This document shows positions 35,820-49,100 of a stretch of DNA of 64,000 bases, piece after piece. This DNA is from Alitta virens. Lineage: Eukaryota; Annelida; Polychaeta; Phyllodocida; Nereididae. Positions within the stretch are counted from its first letter, which is position 1. Each line of letters begins with the position of its first letter. The translations under genes and the position numbers were made by a program. The notes under the pieces were generated by a model. It did no database searches. It was not told the DNA's origin and worked only from the letters and a program-made list of their open reading frames with translations. The DNA lies in assembly GCA_932294295.1 (NCBI GenBank), contig OW028581.1, positions 15,219,162 to 15,283,161 on the forward strand. The letters run 5' to 3'.

Positions 35820-36237
35820 CTAGACCCCCTCATTAGTCTTATTTACAAACATCTGGCTATGATGTTGATGCATGATTATCATGTCGTGTGCCGTCTGTTT
35901 GTTTTTGATAATTAATTTGCCATTGGCAATGTAGTTGATCGCACTGCTTAGTTTAATTTTATTCAAAACATCAGGAATATTCGTCATTCCACAAAACACC
36001 ACGTAGTTGGTTTTGCTGTCATTTACAATTAAATCATTTGCCTGGAAACACTTTGTTAGGTTCTCTAAACATTTTTCTGCTTCTTGTTTCAATTTTAGTC
36101 GTTATTTCCTGATAAAAAAATACACGGGTGTCTTCTGAAAACATATTTATGTTGCATTCAGTTGAAAATTTAGGTCTTTAATATTGACTAGGAAGAGAAG
36201 TTGGCCCGTCACTGACCCTTGTGGTAAGGTGATCCAC
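35820..36237 (-). pseudogene. LINE reverse-transcriptase fragment with broken active site
   Basis: On the minus strand from 36237: ITLPQGSVTGQLLFLVNIKD, then after a frameshift MFSEDTRVFF, where family members have (F/Y)ADD, then EAEKCLENLTKCFQANDL and IVNDSKTNYVVF. The second catalytic motif reads FSED, so one aspartate is changed. Located in the UAP1 5' intron. Confidence 0.75.
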
Positions 36238-36241
36238 TGAG

Positions 36242-36444
36242 CAGACATGCCAAGTCTCACTCATTCAAAGTGATTCTCACTCATTTGGTTGCTGTCTCAC
36301 TCCTCTAGATTCGAGTATTTTCTTGTTTTTGTCATATTTGAATTTGTCTCACTCTTAAGAGAACCAGAATAAATCTTTAACACTTTAATGCAAACTGATT
36401 GGACACGGCCAAAACTCGCTAACAACTCCAGAACTTGCCATCTG
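36242..36444 (+). mobile_element. MITE family M1, copy 2
   Basis: CAGACATGCCAAG at the left and complement of CAGATGGCAAGTTCTGG at the right; the interior (GTTGCTGTCTCACTCCTCTA, CCAGAATAAATCTTTAACA) matches 8354-8532. No target duplication is visible. It abuts the LINE fragment on its left. Confidence 0.75.
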
Positions 36445-36669
36445 TGGGTGATCTCAATACTGAGATGGCCTAGGGGCCAACATTACCAACAGAAAAAATT
36501 ACATTGGGAAAAATGTCTAATATTAGTAACTAGGGGATTTAAGAGAGGTTGGAGAAATATGAGCAAAAAGGTCTAAATTAATACCATTGATAAATTTACG
36601 TCTAAATATATGATTCATTTAGCTATTCTTGGGTCCTGAAGTAGATGGGTGTGGTTTGACAGTTACTAT

Positions 36670-36698
36670 TGTATATATATATATATATATATATATAG
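36670..36698. repeat. (AT)n dinucleotide repeat
   Basis: Uninterrupted TATATATA run. Confidence 0.9.
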
Positions 36699-36699
36699 A

Positions 36700-37970
36700 A
36701 CATCTTACATTGAGGTCACCTATCTTTTGTATGTGATACGTTGTACTTTTTTTATATTGGGATTATTATTTTTTGTATAAAAGGATTTAAAAAAAAAAAA
36801 AGCATGCATTAAATAATCAATTTTGTGCTAATTTGGCAGAAATGTTGACTGAAAAAAGTCAGATATATACAGTCTAACCTCATGTTAAGGTCTGTTCACT
36901 ATTTAAATGTATTTCAAGTTAATCCCACCAAACATATGAATAATAATTTGCAATGCATTGTTGTGAACACAGTTGATTAAATTTTAAAGGTGTCATGTCT
37001 ATCATGATTGAAACAAGATGCTATTATGAGTTCAGCATAAATTTATATTAGCTAAAGACTTGATTTTAGCCATAATGCTAATTAATTCAATAGGAATGTT
37101 TGTACATTTATGTTTATTTACCAGGAAAATAAAAAGCATACATGGTTATCGAGCTGGTACAAATTAAAGACAGAAAAGTTTATGGAGTTACATACATTAA
37201 AATCCTATTAAAATGATATTGAAAATAATTGGCAATCTTTCATCACAAAATTGATGATGAGAATAAGAAATTATTATTGGCATATATCGATGAAAGCTGG
37301 GAATTGGGCTCCTGTAAGGTTGGCCTAAAAAATTAAATTAAGTACTAAAAAAAACTGTTTTCTTTTTATAATGTATTGTCATGTCTCAATAAATGGTACT
37401 GGTCTGAAGTGTTGTCCACTTAAATATGACCAGTCTAGGCAGACATAGTGATGAGATGATAATTTTTACTTTTAACATTTTTTTCATTGACAGTATTAAG
37501 TCAAATGTGACATATTTGTCGCAAACATCAATACATTAAAATTCAACAGAAAATTTTGCAAAACATGAGTACATTGTACATTTTAAATTAAATAAATAGA
37601 AATTAATTAAAAGAAGAGAAAAAAAAAATGAAAAAAATTTAGTAATGGTTCTAGCCACCAAGTGAAAGTTATGTTCATAGATGATTATAGTTAACATCAT
37701 ATCAGCAATTCTATGTACTATATGATATTGTTTTACATACACATTTATACATGGAAGTAGATGTAGGTAGATATATCATAAGCTCATCAACAAGCATCAC
37801 ATCACATACAGTAGTAACCTAGGTATATACATTATACAATACAGGATTTTGTCCAACACATTATGTCTGCAGTTTCAAGCAGTTTTATATACAGTTGTTC
37901 TGGAAGATTTGTTCTATAGTGTTATTAAGGTCACATTTTTAATGATTACTAAAAGTCCTCTTCATATCTC
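36700..37970. other. UAP1 5' intron, no gene seen
   Basis: AT-rich; a SINE tail fragment in minus orientation near 37405-37460 (GGCAGACATAGTGATGAGAT) is the only item recognised. Confidence 0.4.
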
Positions 37971-37974
37971 GCAC

Positions 37975-38075
37975 ATTTGGGCCATGGATGGGGTCTTTTA
38001 CTTGCCTCAACATAGTCGAGACACTTCAACCTCCCCCCCCCCCCTCCCTTTACAACATTCTGGCTACGCCCCTGA
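37975..38075 (-). mobile_element. SINE body fragment
   Basis: CCATGGATGGGGTCTTTTAC followed by TTGCCTCAACATAG is the complement of the SINE body block; a poly-C run follows near 38032-38045. Confidence 0.5.
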
Positions 38076-38362
38076 GTGATCTATCAATTTGTTCCATGTT
38101 TCGATATATTGACAACATGTTTCTGATGATAACACAGGTTTAACATGTCAAAGACTGGGTGGGTGGGTCCTTGGGAACAGGCTGGCACCTTATTGGTGGT
38201 AGATAATTGCTATATTTATGATATGTAGATTAATCAGCTGAGGGAGTGTATAACAGCTGTCACGCAAGTGGGCCTGACTTCTTCATTCACCAACGTCACT
38301 GGGTATACATCTGATCATTGCAGATAGCTACTGACTTGCACACAGTGAAGGAGGCTATATAC

Positions 38363-38560
38363 AGGTAACTTTTGACACAGTGACTCTATAAGGTAACTCT
38401 TTGACACTGTGACTCTATAAGGTAATTTTTGACACATTGACTCTATAAGGTAACTCTGGACACTGACTCTGTAAGGTAACTTTTGACACAGGTAACTTTG
38501 ACGTGACTAGAGACTAGATTCAGGTGACTTTATCCAGGTAACTTTTGACATGTCAACTGT
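38363..38560. repeat. Degenerate ~31-bp tandem repeat
   Basis: About five or six units around AAGGTAACTTTTGACACAGT and GACTCTAT, decaying to the right. Each unit carries an AGGTAA sequence resembling a splice donor. Confidence 0.8.
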
Positions 38561-39715
38561 GATTTGATAACTTTGAAAGTGACTAGATTCAGGTATATAT
38601 TTTGCATTAATTTTTTTTTTTATAGTTTGGAAGTAAATTTTTGATAGTCATTATATTCAGTTAACTTTTGAAGTGACAAAATTCAGGTATGTGATCTTTA
38701 TTTCTTTTTTCATAATAATCTGTTTTTAAAGTAATTAAATGGTGAATAAAAATTTTTAAGGAAAGATTTACTCGTTTGCATGAAAGGTGCCAATTAGTAG
38801 TTTATTGACCCAATGTCAAATTAATGCAAATTTTACAAACATATATATTTCATCTAAGTACTAGGTTAATCAGATTCTTCTAAATTATGCCTGTATACAA
38901 TAATTTCATGGATATTTTATGATAAAGTCTTTCATTTAATTCAAGCGATGACAGGAACATGTATGTTAAGTAAGGTGTAAAATGTTGTTTACATCTTTTA
39001 GGGGTACTTATACCGTTTACATTTCTTTGTAAAGAGAAATTTGTCCTATTGTATCACTTTCGCGAATTTCAGTCACGGTCAGTGATTACCACTAGGAAGT
39101 CCATTTGTTATTTGTATTGGGTGTATCCCTTCATACTCGGATAAATTTATGTTACGCTTACATAGCTCTGTGTTCTGTATAGTTGTTGGCTGAAAAGAAA
39201 TTGTTTCTATCAGATATATCTTCCTCGTTCTATGTGACGAGTTCTGTAATACACCGTACAATCTTTATTGAAAGGACACGTTCTTGCCAAAGATATTGTC
39301 TATGATACAGATTGGATAACGTTCTTATCATATTACATAGTAAACTAATCTCGAGTAGTTTAGTTTGAATTATCGCTGTACGACTGGACCCAGGTAAAAG
39401 GCTTGTGATAGTTTTGTAGATTAATGTTTAATAGATTAGACGGTGTACGAAAAAGTTGTCAGGGTAAAAAAAGTTAAGTATTGACTTTTTCTGTATACCT
39501 GGTGATATTTGTTTGGCTGTCAACATTATCGAGTAGTGCTGTATGATATTCTAGCATGTCTTTGCTGTTTTTTTTTGCAAATGTTCATTTAGACGTGAAA
39601 TTTATCAAGCAGGATCAGGACTCGGTTTGAAATGATAAGATTTTCCTGTCATCCAAGCGAACCAAAATAAGTGTTGGATGTCCATTCCTGGTCAGATCAA
39701 TATACTTGGATTATT

Positions 39716-40042
39716 CAATAGAGTCTTTTCACTGAACAGGCCTGAATTCAGCAGGACATAAGTCTTTCCTCTCCTCTTCTTACTCATTTTGCTGTTCAGA
39801 CACAGTTGGTAATAACGAACTGATTCCATAAATATAACTTTCTCAGAAAAGTAACAAACATCAACTAAATGATAAAGTGTCAAATATACATTAAAATGCA
39901 CTACAAATACTGCTGCTTGGATGCACTTTGCTTCAGCCAATCACAGCCAAGAGCAGGAATTTTTTCAGCCAATAGAATTGCAGTATTCTGTTTTAGCCAC
40001 CTGGTGGAAATACAGAGAACCTTCCATGAAAATCCACTATTG
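39716..40042 (+). mobile_element. MITE family M2, copy 2 (327 bp)
   Basis: Ends CAATAGAGTCTTTTCACTGA and CATGAAAATCCACTATTG form an imperfect inverted pair. Uninterrupted version of the element at 23034. It lies 142 bp upstream of the first coding exon of UAP1 and carries two CCAAT boxes (39936-39990). Confidence 0.8.
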
Positions 40043-40189
40043 TACATAGTTTTGTATTCCAACTGTATATTATAAACACAGCAGGAATTTCATATACATT
40101 ATGTATTGACAGTATGGAAAGAATAAACGGTCAAAGATGAGCAAAATCACCAAATGATTTAATGAAACTTTTCTGTCTTTCAGGCGAGA

Positions 40190-43100
40190 ATGGATATTGA
40201 TGCTCTGAGGTCGGATCTCCAAGCGAACAACCAGGCTCATCTTTTGCAGTTCTGGGATGAATTGTCAGCCGATGAGAAAGCGACCTTCTACCAGGACTTG
40301 AAAAATATCGGTAAGCAGATTTATCAGAGAATAGATCACAGCTAAATTCATGGAATTGGAAACCAATCTCATAGACTTGGAAACTAATCTCATAGACTTG
40401 GAAACCAATCTCATAGACTTGGAAACTAATCTCATAGACTTGGAAACTAATCTCATAGACTTGGAAACTAATCTCATAGACTTGGAAACTAATCTCATGG
40501 ACTTGGAAGCTAATAAACTCCAGAGGATGTCATGTGAATCAAAGACTCTCATTGGCTAAGGCAGTCCCTCAACCAATGAGAGTCCTGCTGGATTCACATG
40601 ACGTCATCTGATGTATAGTTCCCAGATATGCCAAGTTCTGAAGTGGTGCATGAGTGAGTTTTGGCTCTTTCCAACCAGTTTATATTTAAATGTTAAAGAT
40701 TTATTCTGGCTCTCTTAGCAGCTTAGAGTGAGACAAATTTGAATATGGAGAAAATACTTAAGTCTAGGGGAGAAAGACCGGAACCAAATGTGTGAGACTC
40801 TCTCTGAATGAGCCAAATATGTCTGAGCTTCCAAGTCTATGAGATTGGTTTCCAGGTCTATGAATTTGGCTGTAATGAGTGCTTGGCCCATGAAAGAAAC
40901 CTGGGACCTTCAGGGGACTAAAACTTAAACTGGCCGATACCTTGACCACTAGGCCAATTAAAATTAATGCCAGAAGTTGTCCGTCCCAAAATTTGAATCT
41001 TAAAGGACTGAACCTTGACATAACAGGGTTAGTGATTGATAAACAAATGATAAACAAACAACGGAATCATTATATTTATTTATCGATGCTATTATGTTAT
41101 TATTCACATTATAAATTTAGAATAAATACCACTCATAATCATAATCAAATGATACTTGAGTGACCTTCAAATCATCAAATGTACATTATTTTCAATAAAT
41201 ATCTTTTGAAGTACATTTACGTTGATAGTCTTGTGGTCTGGTCATAATGGCATACTCGTGTAAATGCCTAATTACGAGATCATATGGGGTTAACTAACAT
41301 GTATTTGTATAACATAATGTGTAATCATCATCTGACCACATGTTTATGTATCACATGAGGTGACAATAGCAAAATGAATTGGTTTTTAATGGTTTTAGAT
41401 TTAAGCGATTCTTCACTCTTTGAACTCTAGTTTAAATGCGCAATTAATGATTTAATATTTTTTAACTCATTTGATGAACTTTGGATTATATAAAAGTTGA
41501 AAGGTTATGTTAGTACATTGCTAATATAAATACTTTCGTTTCAGAAAAATATAGCTTCATGGTATGAATTAATTGTTTATTTGTATGTATTACATTGAAT
41601 AAGAATACATATTGTTTATGCACTGTATAGTTTATAGCATATAACACCAGTGGCAGATATAATGCTGAGATGAAGAAGCCTGGCGTTGACACCATGTTAC
41701 ACATTTTCCCCATGATGGAGTCTCGAAATTGCCTGAGCAGAGATGATGAATACATGTACTGGGCATTGTCATTTAGACATCTTGCGAATAACTCCCAAGT
41801 TGCATTTAGTTTGTAACACTTTTTTCTCAATGCTAATTGATTTTAGTTTTTTCAATCTTTTTCTTCATTGTTGCCAATTTCAGACTATGCGGAAGTGAAT
41901 GAGTTCTTCAAGCAATGCACGAAAGATTTGGACCAAGTTCATGAAAAGGTTGACGACCATCTGGAACCAGTACCCGCTGATGTTTTGGGAAGTGTCACGC
42001 GCACCAGTCCCGATCTCATTAAAGAATATGAGTTGGAAGGTAAATAAGCTTCACAAGAAATATTTTTGATTGTAATTTACCTCATTTATTCAAACACTAC
42101 CCAGTCTCAATTTATTTCATCATTTGTATGTACTTACCGAGGTGTCTTGTCTAGGGCGGTGTCTTGTCTAGGGCTGTACACCGGTTCTCGATATCCGTTT
42201 GTACCGGTACAAGTATAACGTTACGGGTATTGAAAATCGTTATTCATAATTATGATACAGGTAAACAATGTCTAGCACAGCATTTTTGGGCCAAAAACAC
42301 ATTTGCTACCCAGATATTTTGAGTTCTTGCAAAGAAAGGCAAACTCTGACTGTAATTAAAAGAAGACTGAAATTATAATGGAGATTTGTTTATAAAATTT
42401 AACAGCCTCTTTCCATTATATTATGTTTTACAATAAACTTATATTCGTTCTCACTGACATAGTTTTCCGATACTTATCATGATACGTATCGTATCGCTTT
42501 TACTGTATCGTGATATGTATCGTATCGTTTTGAAGATAAAGGTGTACAGCCCTAGTCTTGTTGCCTTCTTCTATTCTAATGACATGGGACTGTGTCATTA
42601 GATTGTATTCATTTCTGGGTCTGTGCAAAATATGTGTTATACATGTACATTGCATTTATTGTGGGATATTGAGACTTATATGGTACTGTATGTGGATATA
42701 TCAATCTATTATGAATGACACCAGATTTCGGTTGCATGCAATGTGACGATTTCTTGCTCAAGTTGCTCTGTGCGTCAATTGATTCAAATTGAGTTTGTTT
42801 TCTTTCTGCTCAGTGAATTGATCTTCATGGCTGTTTTTCTAGCTAGGCAACCGCTTCTTGTGTAAAGTTAACACACTTAGGATAAATGTACATTATATTG
42901 TGTTATTGTGTTATTCAGACTATGCCAATGTTTATCAACGGAATGTACCCCGATCGCGAAGCATTTCATTGACCCGCTTCCTCGAATGTTCTCGGAAGTA
43001 TAGGTAGCATTCTCCAAAGCATTTTTTGCGTCAGTGTGCATTCAATATATATACACTACATGTGGCCGAATGACCTTAGCCGGCTAGTACAAATAGCGGG

Positions 43101-46100
43101 CATGCTTGGCTCATGCACAGATGGTCGATGTCAAGTGTATGGGAGCCTCCTGTATCTAATTTATACCACTGAGACTGAGTGAGACATCATGCGCAAGCAT
43201 GTATACCATAGCATAGTATTATTGATAATATTGACAATTTGATATTATAAAAGTCATCATTATCATTAACAGAAAGAAAGTAACAAAAATATTTGGTTGC
43301 GTTGAAGGATACACTTAAGTTTTAAAATGGACGGAATTAATGATGTATGCTATGAAAACATTGATGAATGAATGGATAAATGGATGAATAAATAAATAAA
43401 AATTGAATGAGAAATCTGAATGATTAGTGACTCAGATAATCATTTAAAAGCGTTAAGAGACACTGTCACATTTATGATTAGGCTAATGCATAGACTTCAT
43501 ACTGTTGGTTGCATCAACTGGACAGAGTAAATCATTTAGACTATGGATGAATGGATGAATAAATAGAATGGATTAGTGGATGAATGATGACACTGACTGA
43601 CTGATTGACTGATGGATTAACTGACTGGCTGAGTAACAGGCTAATTGATGGATTCAGTGAATGAATGAATGAATGATAGCATATTTTCCTTGATTTCGCA
43701 TCTTCCAGTATATTCTCCGTCTGATGACCATTTCATTTATACTGAGATAAAGTAGATTGTGTTGTGGACTTGTTGCTTAGTTTAGTTTTTGTAAGTAGCA
43801 AGTGGCGAAGATACAAGATAAAAATAGATATCAATATTTAGGTTATGATATGTACATACTTAGTATTGATTTTTTATTCGTTTTTTTTTTCTGTCTGTAT
43901 GGTGGGATCGGTAGCCCAATTTAAGTTACAACTAAGTACTTTTAGCCTACTACCTACAAGAATTTTAGCTTTAAAATTTGTATTATCTTTTGTATTGTCT
44001 CAGTGCTACTGGGTCTGAAGGTTTGTCATCTTATATGACCAGCTGTCAGAGGCAGACATAATGATGAGATGATAAGGGTTTGGAATCTACACAACGTTAC
44101 ACATTTACCCCATGGGTGGGGTCTTTCGACACCGTGTACAAGGCACGGTCAATTTCCAGCATAGGGTCTGACGCCAAACCTTATCATCTCATCATTACAT
44201 CTGTTTCTGGTAGCTGGTCGTATAAGCTGATGGTCTTGAGTCTCATGGATCTTTTGGATGCAGTGCACAAACTGCAGACTTCAGGCCAGTAGCATTGATA
44301 CAGTTAATTGAATACAATACAATTTTCAGTGACAGTAAATACATTCAGTTGAATCATTGTATACACAAAAAATGTGCGTTTATAATTAGCACTTCTCTCC
44401 ACAGGCCTTCAAAACTATATTTACAATCAAATGAGGATGTTTAACTTCAGTAGGAAGATGTACTTTTTATTATTTATTAATTTCTCTCACATCGAGATGA
44501 TGTTATCACAGCAGATATATATATATTAATACATTTACTAAATTTCAGATGTCCCCAGCCCACACAGGCTTACATGTCTACTACTATCATGATATGGTGA
44601 TTATCACACTTTCTAAAAAGTAATGAAAAAATTTAATTTTTTGTTATTGTTTTTGTCTGTGGAGCAATAAAGTTTGAGATATAAAACACCCACATAATAA
44701 ATCAATTTATCACTCATGGCCTGGTTTTTCTAAATAAAGTCAGCAAAATGAGGCTATTTTGTCTGGCAGTATATTATTCTCAATGACATCTTGACACGGA
44801 ATGCACAAGGTGAATGCCAAGATCACCTGATAGACTAGATAAGATTTATAGTGATCGATATGGGCTGTAATAGGTTGTAATTGCTAATGCGACGAGGAAG
44901 TTTTTTGTGTAGGTCATTATGTATATTCAGCTTACTTAGTAGTTTCAGTTTCTTGGAATATCTTGTACCACACAATTAAGACTACCTCATTATTAAGACC
45001 TGTAAATTGTACTTTTTGCAACAAATAAATATAAAGCATAATAATATATTATACACAATTTTAGATATTGTGGAAGACTAGTTTGTTACCAGTAGCATGG
45101 GCAGATCCAGGGTTGGATACAGTATCAGGGTTGGCACAGTACCCCCTTTTGGTCGGCGTCAGTCGCCAATATTAATTACAGACCTGGGAAGGGCTTCGCC
45201 GCACCTTCAGCATTTGCTATAACTGTCCGCACTCCCCTTTCACAAATTCCTGGATCCACCCCTGAGTGGGATATTCCTTGTTCTTTCAATTTGCAAGACA
45301 AATAGCAGAAGCCAAATAATTATATGGTAGTATATACTAATATATGTGGATGCCTTGGGCTAGTGGTTAAGGTGTCCACTTGCTAATCATGAGGTTGTAG
45401 GATTCAGACTGTGGCACAGAGGAGTCGGGCAGATCCTCTTTAACCATTGCAATCAGTACATGCTGTAAACTCACATTTAATGGGGAGAAAAAGTATCACA
45501 AGAGGTCACTGACACCGCAGCAGAAGATTGCTCGATGATGTTATAAATATTGTGAAGTCATCAATGTAACAATTAACTTGTGACATCATCCTATTGTCTT
45601 TTCGTTTTCTACGGTCGTAATGCCCTCTGTAGGCATTGTTACTTTTTCTCCCAATTATTACGTGTACATGCTCCTATTTTGTCAAGTAGTTTATCTTGTA
45701 AATTCGGTGTATTTTCAGGTTTAAAACAAGTGGGAGAAGGCCATGTGGCAGTCCTTCTTCTTGCCGGGGGACAAGGAACTCGTTTGGGTGTTCCCTACCC
45801 AAAAGGAATGTACAATGTCGGGCTGCCATCAGGGAAAACGCTCTATCAACTCCAGGCGGAAAGAATCCTCGCTCTGCAGAATCTTGCTAAAACTCGGACG
45901 GGCAAGGAAGGTGTAGTTCCTTGGTAAGGCTTTCAGTGTTTGGTTTGAAAAAATATATGTAAAATGAATTTTATATCATTACCAATTAATTAATGAGCGC
46001 TGAGGTAAAAAATTAGATAGCTGTTGACGTGTGCAATCAAACATTTTCATGTAATATCATTTCTTCGAGAAATTGTTTTATTTTAGCACGCTTTGCTTGG

Positions 46101-49100
46101 CTTAAAATCAAGCGTAACATTCGTGTGTGCAAGATGTACACAATTTATTTGATCATGAACATTTTGTTGTCAAACTAAAGTATTTACCTGGCTATTATTT
46201 TAAGAATTTATGTAAAATTTGACCCTTGGCCTTTAAAGGAATTAGTAAAATGTCTTTGGAGATTGTATGGGAAAATTGTTGAGTGAAAATATTCTAAATA
46301 AATTGCCATTTCTTTTCAGGTATATCATGACAAGCCAGCACACGAAAGGGTCGACGCAGCAATTCTTCGACAAGCACAATCATTTTGGTTTGAAACCTGA
46401 AAACTTGACTCTCTTTGAACAGTACATGTTGCCTTGCATGACGTTTGACGGGAAAATCATTTTGGAAAACAAACAAAAAATTGCTCGAGCTCCAGGTGAG
46501 AAGTGTTTTGATTTCACGACTGCGAAATTGTTTACTATTCAATGACTTTGAGCATCCTGGATTAGATTTCCACCAAAGGATCACATTTGAGCTGAATGCA
46601 AATATAGATCTAAGTAATAAGAGTCATAAATTTGGTATAATCATTGTAAGATGAAAAGATCTTAACCATGAGGTAGATCTGTAGCATGTCCTGGAAGGCT
46701 AATTGTATCTCATCATTACGTCTGCCTGTGGCAGTGTGTTGAATTAAGAATCGTCCCAAATCATACCATGATGAATCAAACGCTGCTCGATGCTATTTCA
46801 TGAATAACTAATTAACTGACCTAGTTTGCTGTCAGCCAATCAGAGGCCACAATGCGTGGCCCCCTGCTTTGAGAGCACAAAAGCAACCAATCAGAGCTAG
46901 TTGCAATGACACTGATTTGGCAGGGCTTGCTTCGGGAGCATGTGAATTAAGTGGCATAGCGTCCAGCCAAGTAAAAACAATTTTTTAAGTGAGCAGTTTT
47001 TTCTGTTTTTTAATCATGTAATTCACATTTTAATGTTGAAAAAGCAATTATGTTTCTTTATCTTAGTAATGCATACATGACATGGGTTTTTTTAAATATT
47101 CAAAGCCAATCACTGTGGTCATAGAATTGATAAAATTACGTATTACATATAGTCTGCTACTGATATACCAGCTCTCGCAGTGTATTGTTTGAGGTTATCG
47201 GTCAATATCGGATGTCAAATTGAAGACAATATTTTCATTTTCCATAGGCCTGCTTATCAGTTATCACACGTTTCTATGAAATACGTATTAAAAACAGAAG
47301 CAATGCACAGGTTATCTGTGATAATGGCTTATTTGTGAGTGTTTAACAAGATGGTAGATAAGATATATGTTAAGTGATATACTTCGAGTAGTTAAACATT
47401 GTTAAATTTCATATTGTATGTAAAGAGATTGACGCATGTGGAAATAAAACGTCATAGCACTACGTGAATAGCATTGTCTTGTGAGATAATGTCAAGTCTG
47501 GGTTTTTTTGGTCAAAAATATTGCCCACTGAGTTACGATGTCCATTAATTTCCAGAAGTGCCCCACTTTGGGACCATCTCAATTTTTGCCTACCTGACTG
47601 ATTACTAATAAATTTTGACATAGGATGATCTCATTTGTAAATTTTTCTGTATTCTGTCTCAGATGGAAATGGAGGTCTTTATCGCGCCCTCAGGAAATCT
47701 GGTGTTCTTGTGGACATCGTCAAAAGAGGCATTAAGTATCTGCATGTGTATTGTGTGGACAATATTCTCGTCAAAATGGCTGATCCTGTCTTTATGGGAT
47801 TTTGCATAAAGAAGAACGCATGTTGCGGAGCAAAGGTAATGGAAGCAAAGATATCTTGAGGTGTTAGGTAAACTTATTAATCCAAACCCGACACAGTTTT
47901 CATAAAGCATGAAGACAGAACACTTGTCATTGTAAAATAGTTTCCAAAATATGTATTTCATATTATGGGACACTATTTTGTGCTAAAATGCTGTGATAAA
48001 TGAAGGAAACCTCGTTCATTAAATGACAAACTATGATTTCCTGCAATTTATTGAGTTCCTTTTCTTTTAAGGTTGTGGAGAAGACCGCCCCGACTGAAGC
48101 GGTTGGTGTCGTATGCAAAGTGGACGGTGTCTACCAGGTTGTTGAATACAGTGAAATCACGTTGAAAACAGCAGAACGACGAAATCCTGATGGTCGTTTG
48201 ACGTTCAACGCTGGAAATATTTGCAACCACTTCTTCACGACTGAATTCTTACAGAGCGTTGTAATGTAAGTAAACTTGTTCAGGTGTATTATTTATCATG
48301 GCTGTCATTCTGAAAGATTGTAGCTGATGTTTTTAGTAATTTTGAGAAGTCTTTTCTCTCGACTTAACCTTTTTCCAAAGCTCCAGTTCCCTCTTGTAGC
48401 GAGATGCTGTCGAGGCCGAGCTTTGCATAAGACTGAAACTTTGCCATCATAATTTAATCTGTAATATGTATGTACGAAATTTGCCAGTCAGCGAAATTTG
48501 CCACCCCTGAATATCTCAAAATATATGCAATTACAGTTTAACCTGAATGGTTTTTGTGTAAAAATGTTCACTTTATTAGCAGTGTTTGATGCCACAACAA
48601 TCCACAAGAAGCTAGTTTAGTATGCACTTTTTTGAAAGTGGCACATTTTGACAATTGGCGAATTTCACTAATTCCGAGTGTAATTAACTTATACCATCAA
48701 CTGTAGTTGGTCATAATAAATAATGTGTTGTAATTGTTTCTTTATTGTTATTAATATTAATAAAAATTGACAATGACACTTTACTCTTCTTTAACGACTC
48801 TGGTATTATTTTAATTGCAGGGAAAAGGAAAATCATCTCCAGCACCATGTTGCCAAGAAAAAGATTACTCATGTCGACTCAACTGGGGAGCTTGTGAAAC
48901 CAGCAAAACCCAACGGAATCAAAATGGAGAAATTTGTCTTCGATGTTTTTCAATTTGCCAGGTAAGGTGTCTCGATAATTTTTAAGAATTTAAGATCATG
49001 ACACCTATGGATCAATTCTCTTAAAATTCCAAAATGTATGAATTCTTTAACTTGTTGATACTGATAGAAATTTTTTTTTGCTTTTTTCCCCTCTTCTCTG

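Noticed and set aside
40350..40559. Open frame with repeated LETNLID heptads
   Set aside because: It follows from a 21-bp tandem repeat, is open on both strands, and UAP1 exons 40184-40310 and 41884-42039 splice in phase around it.
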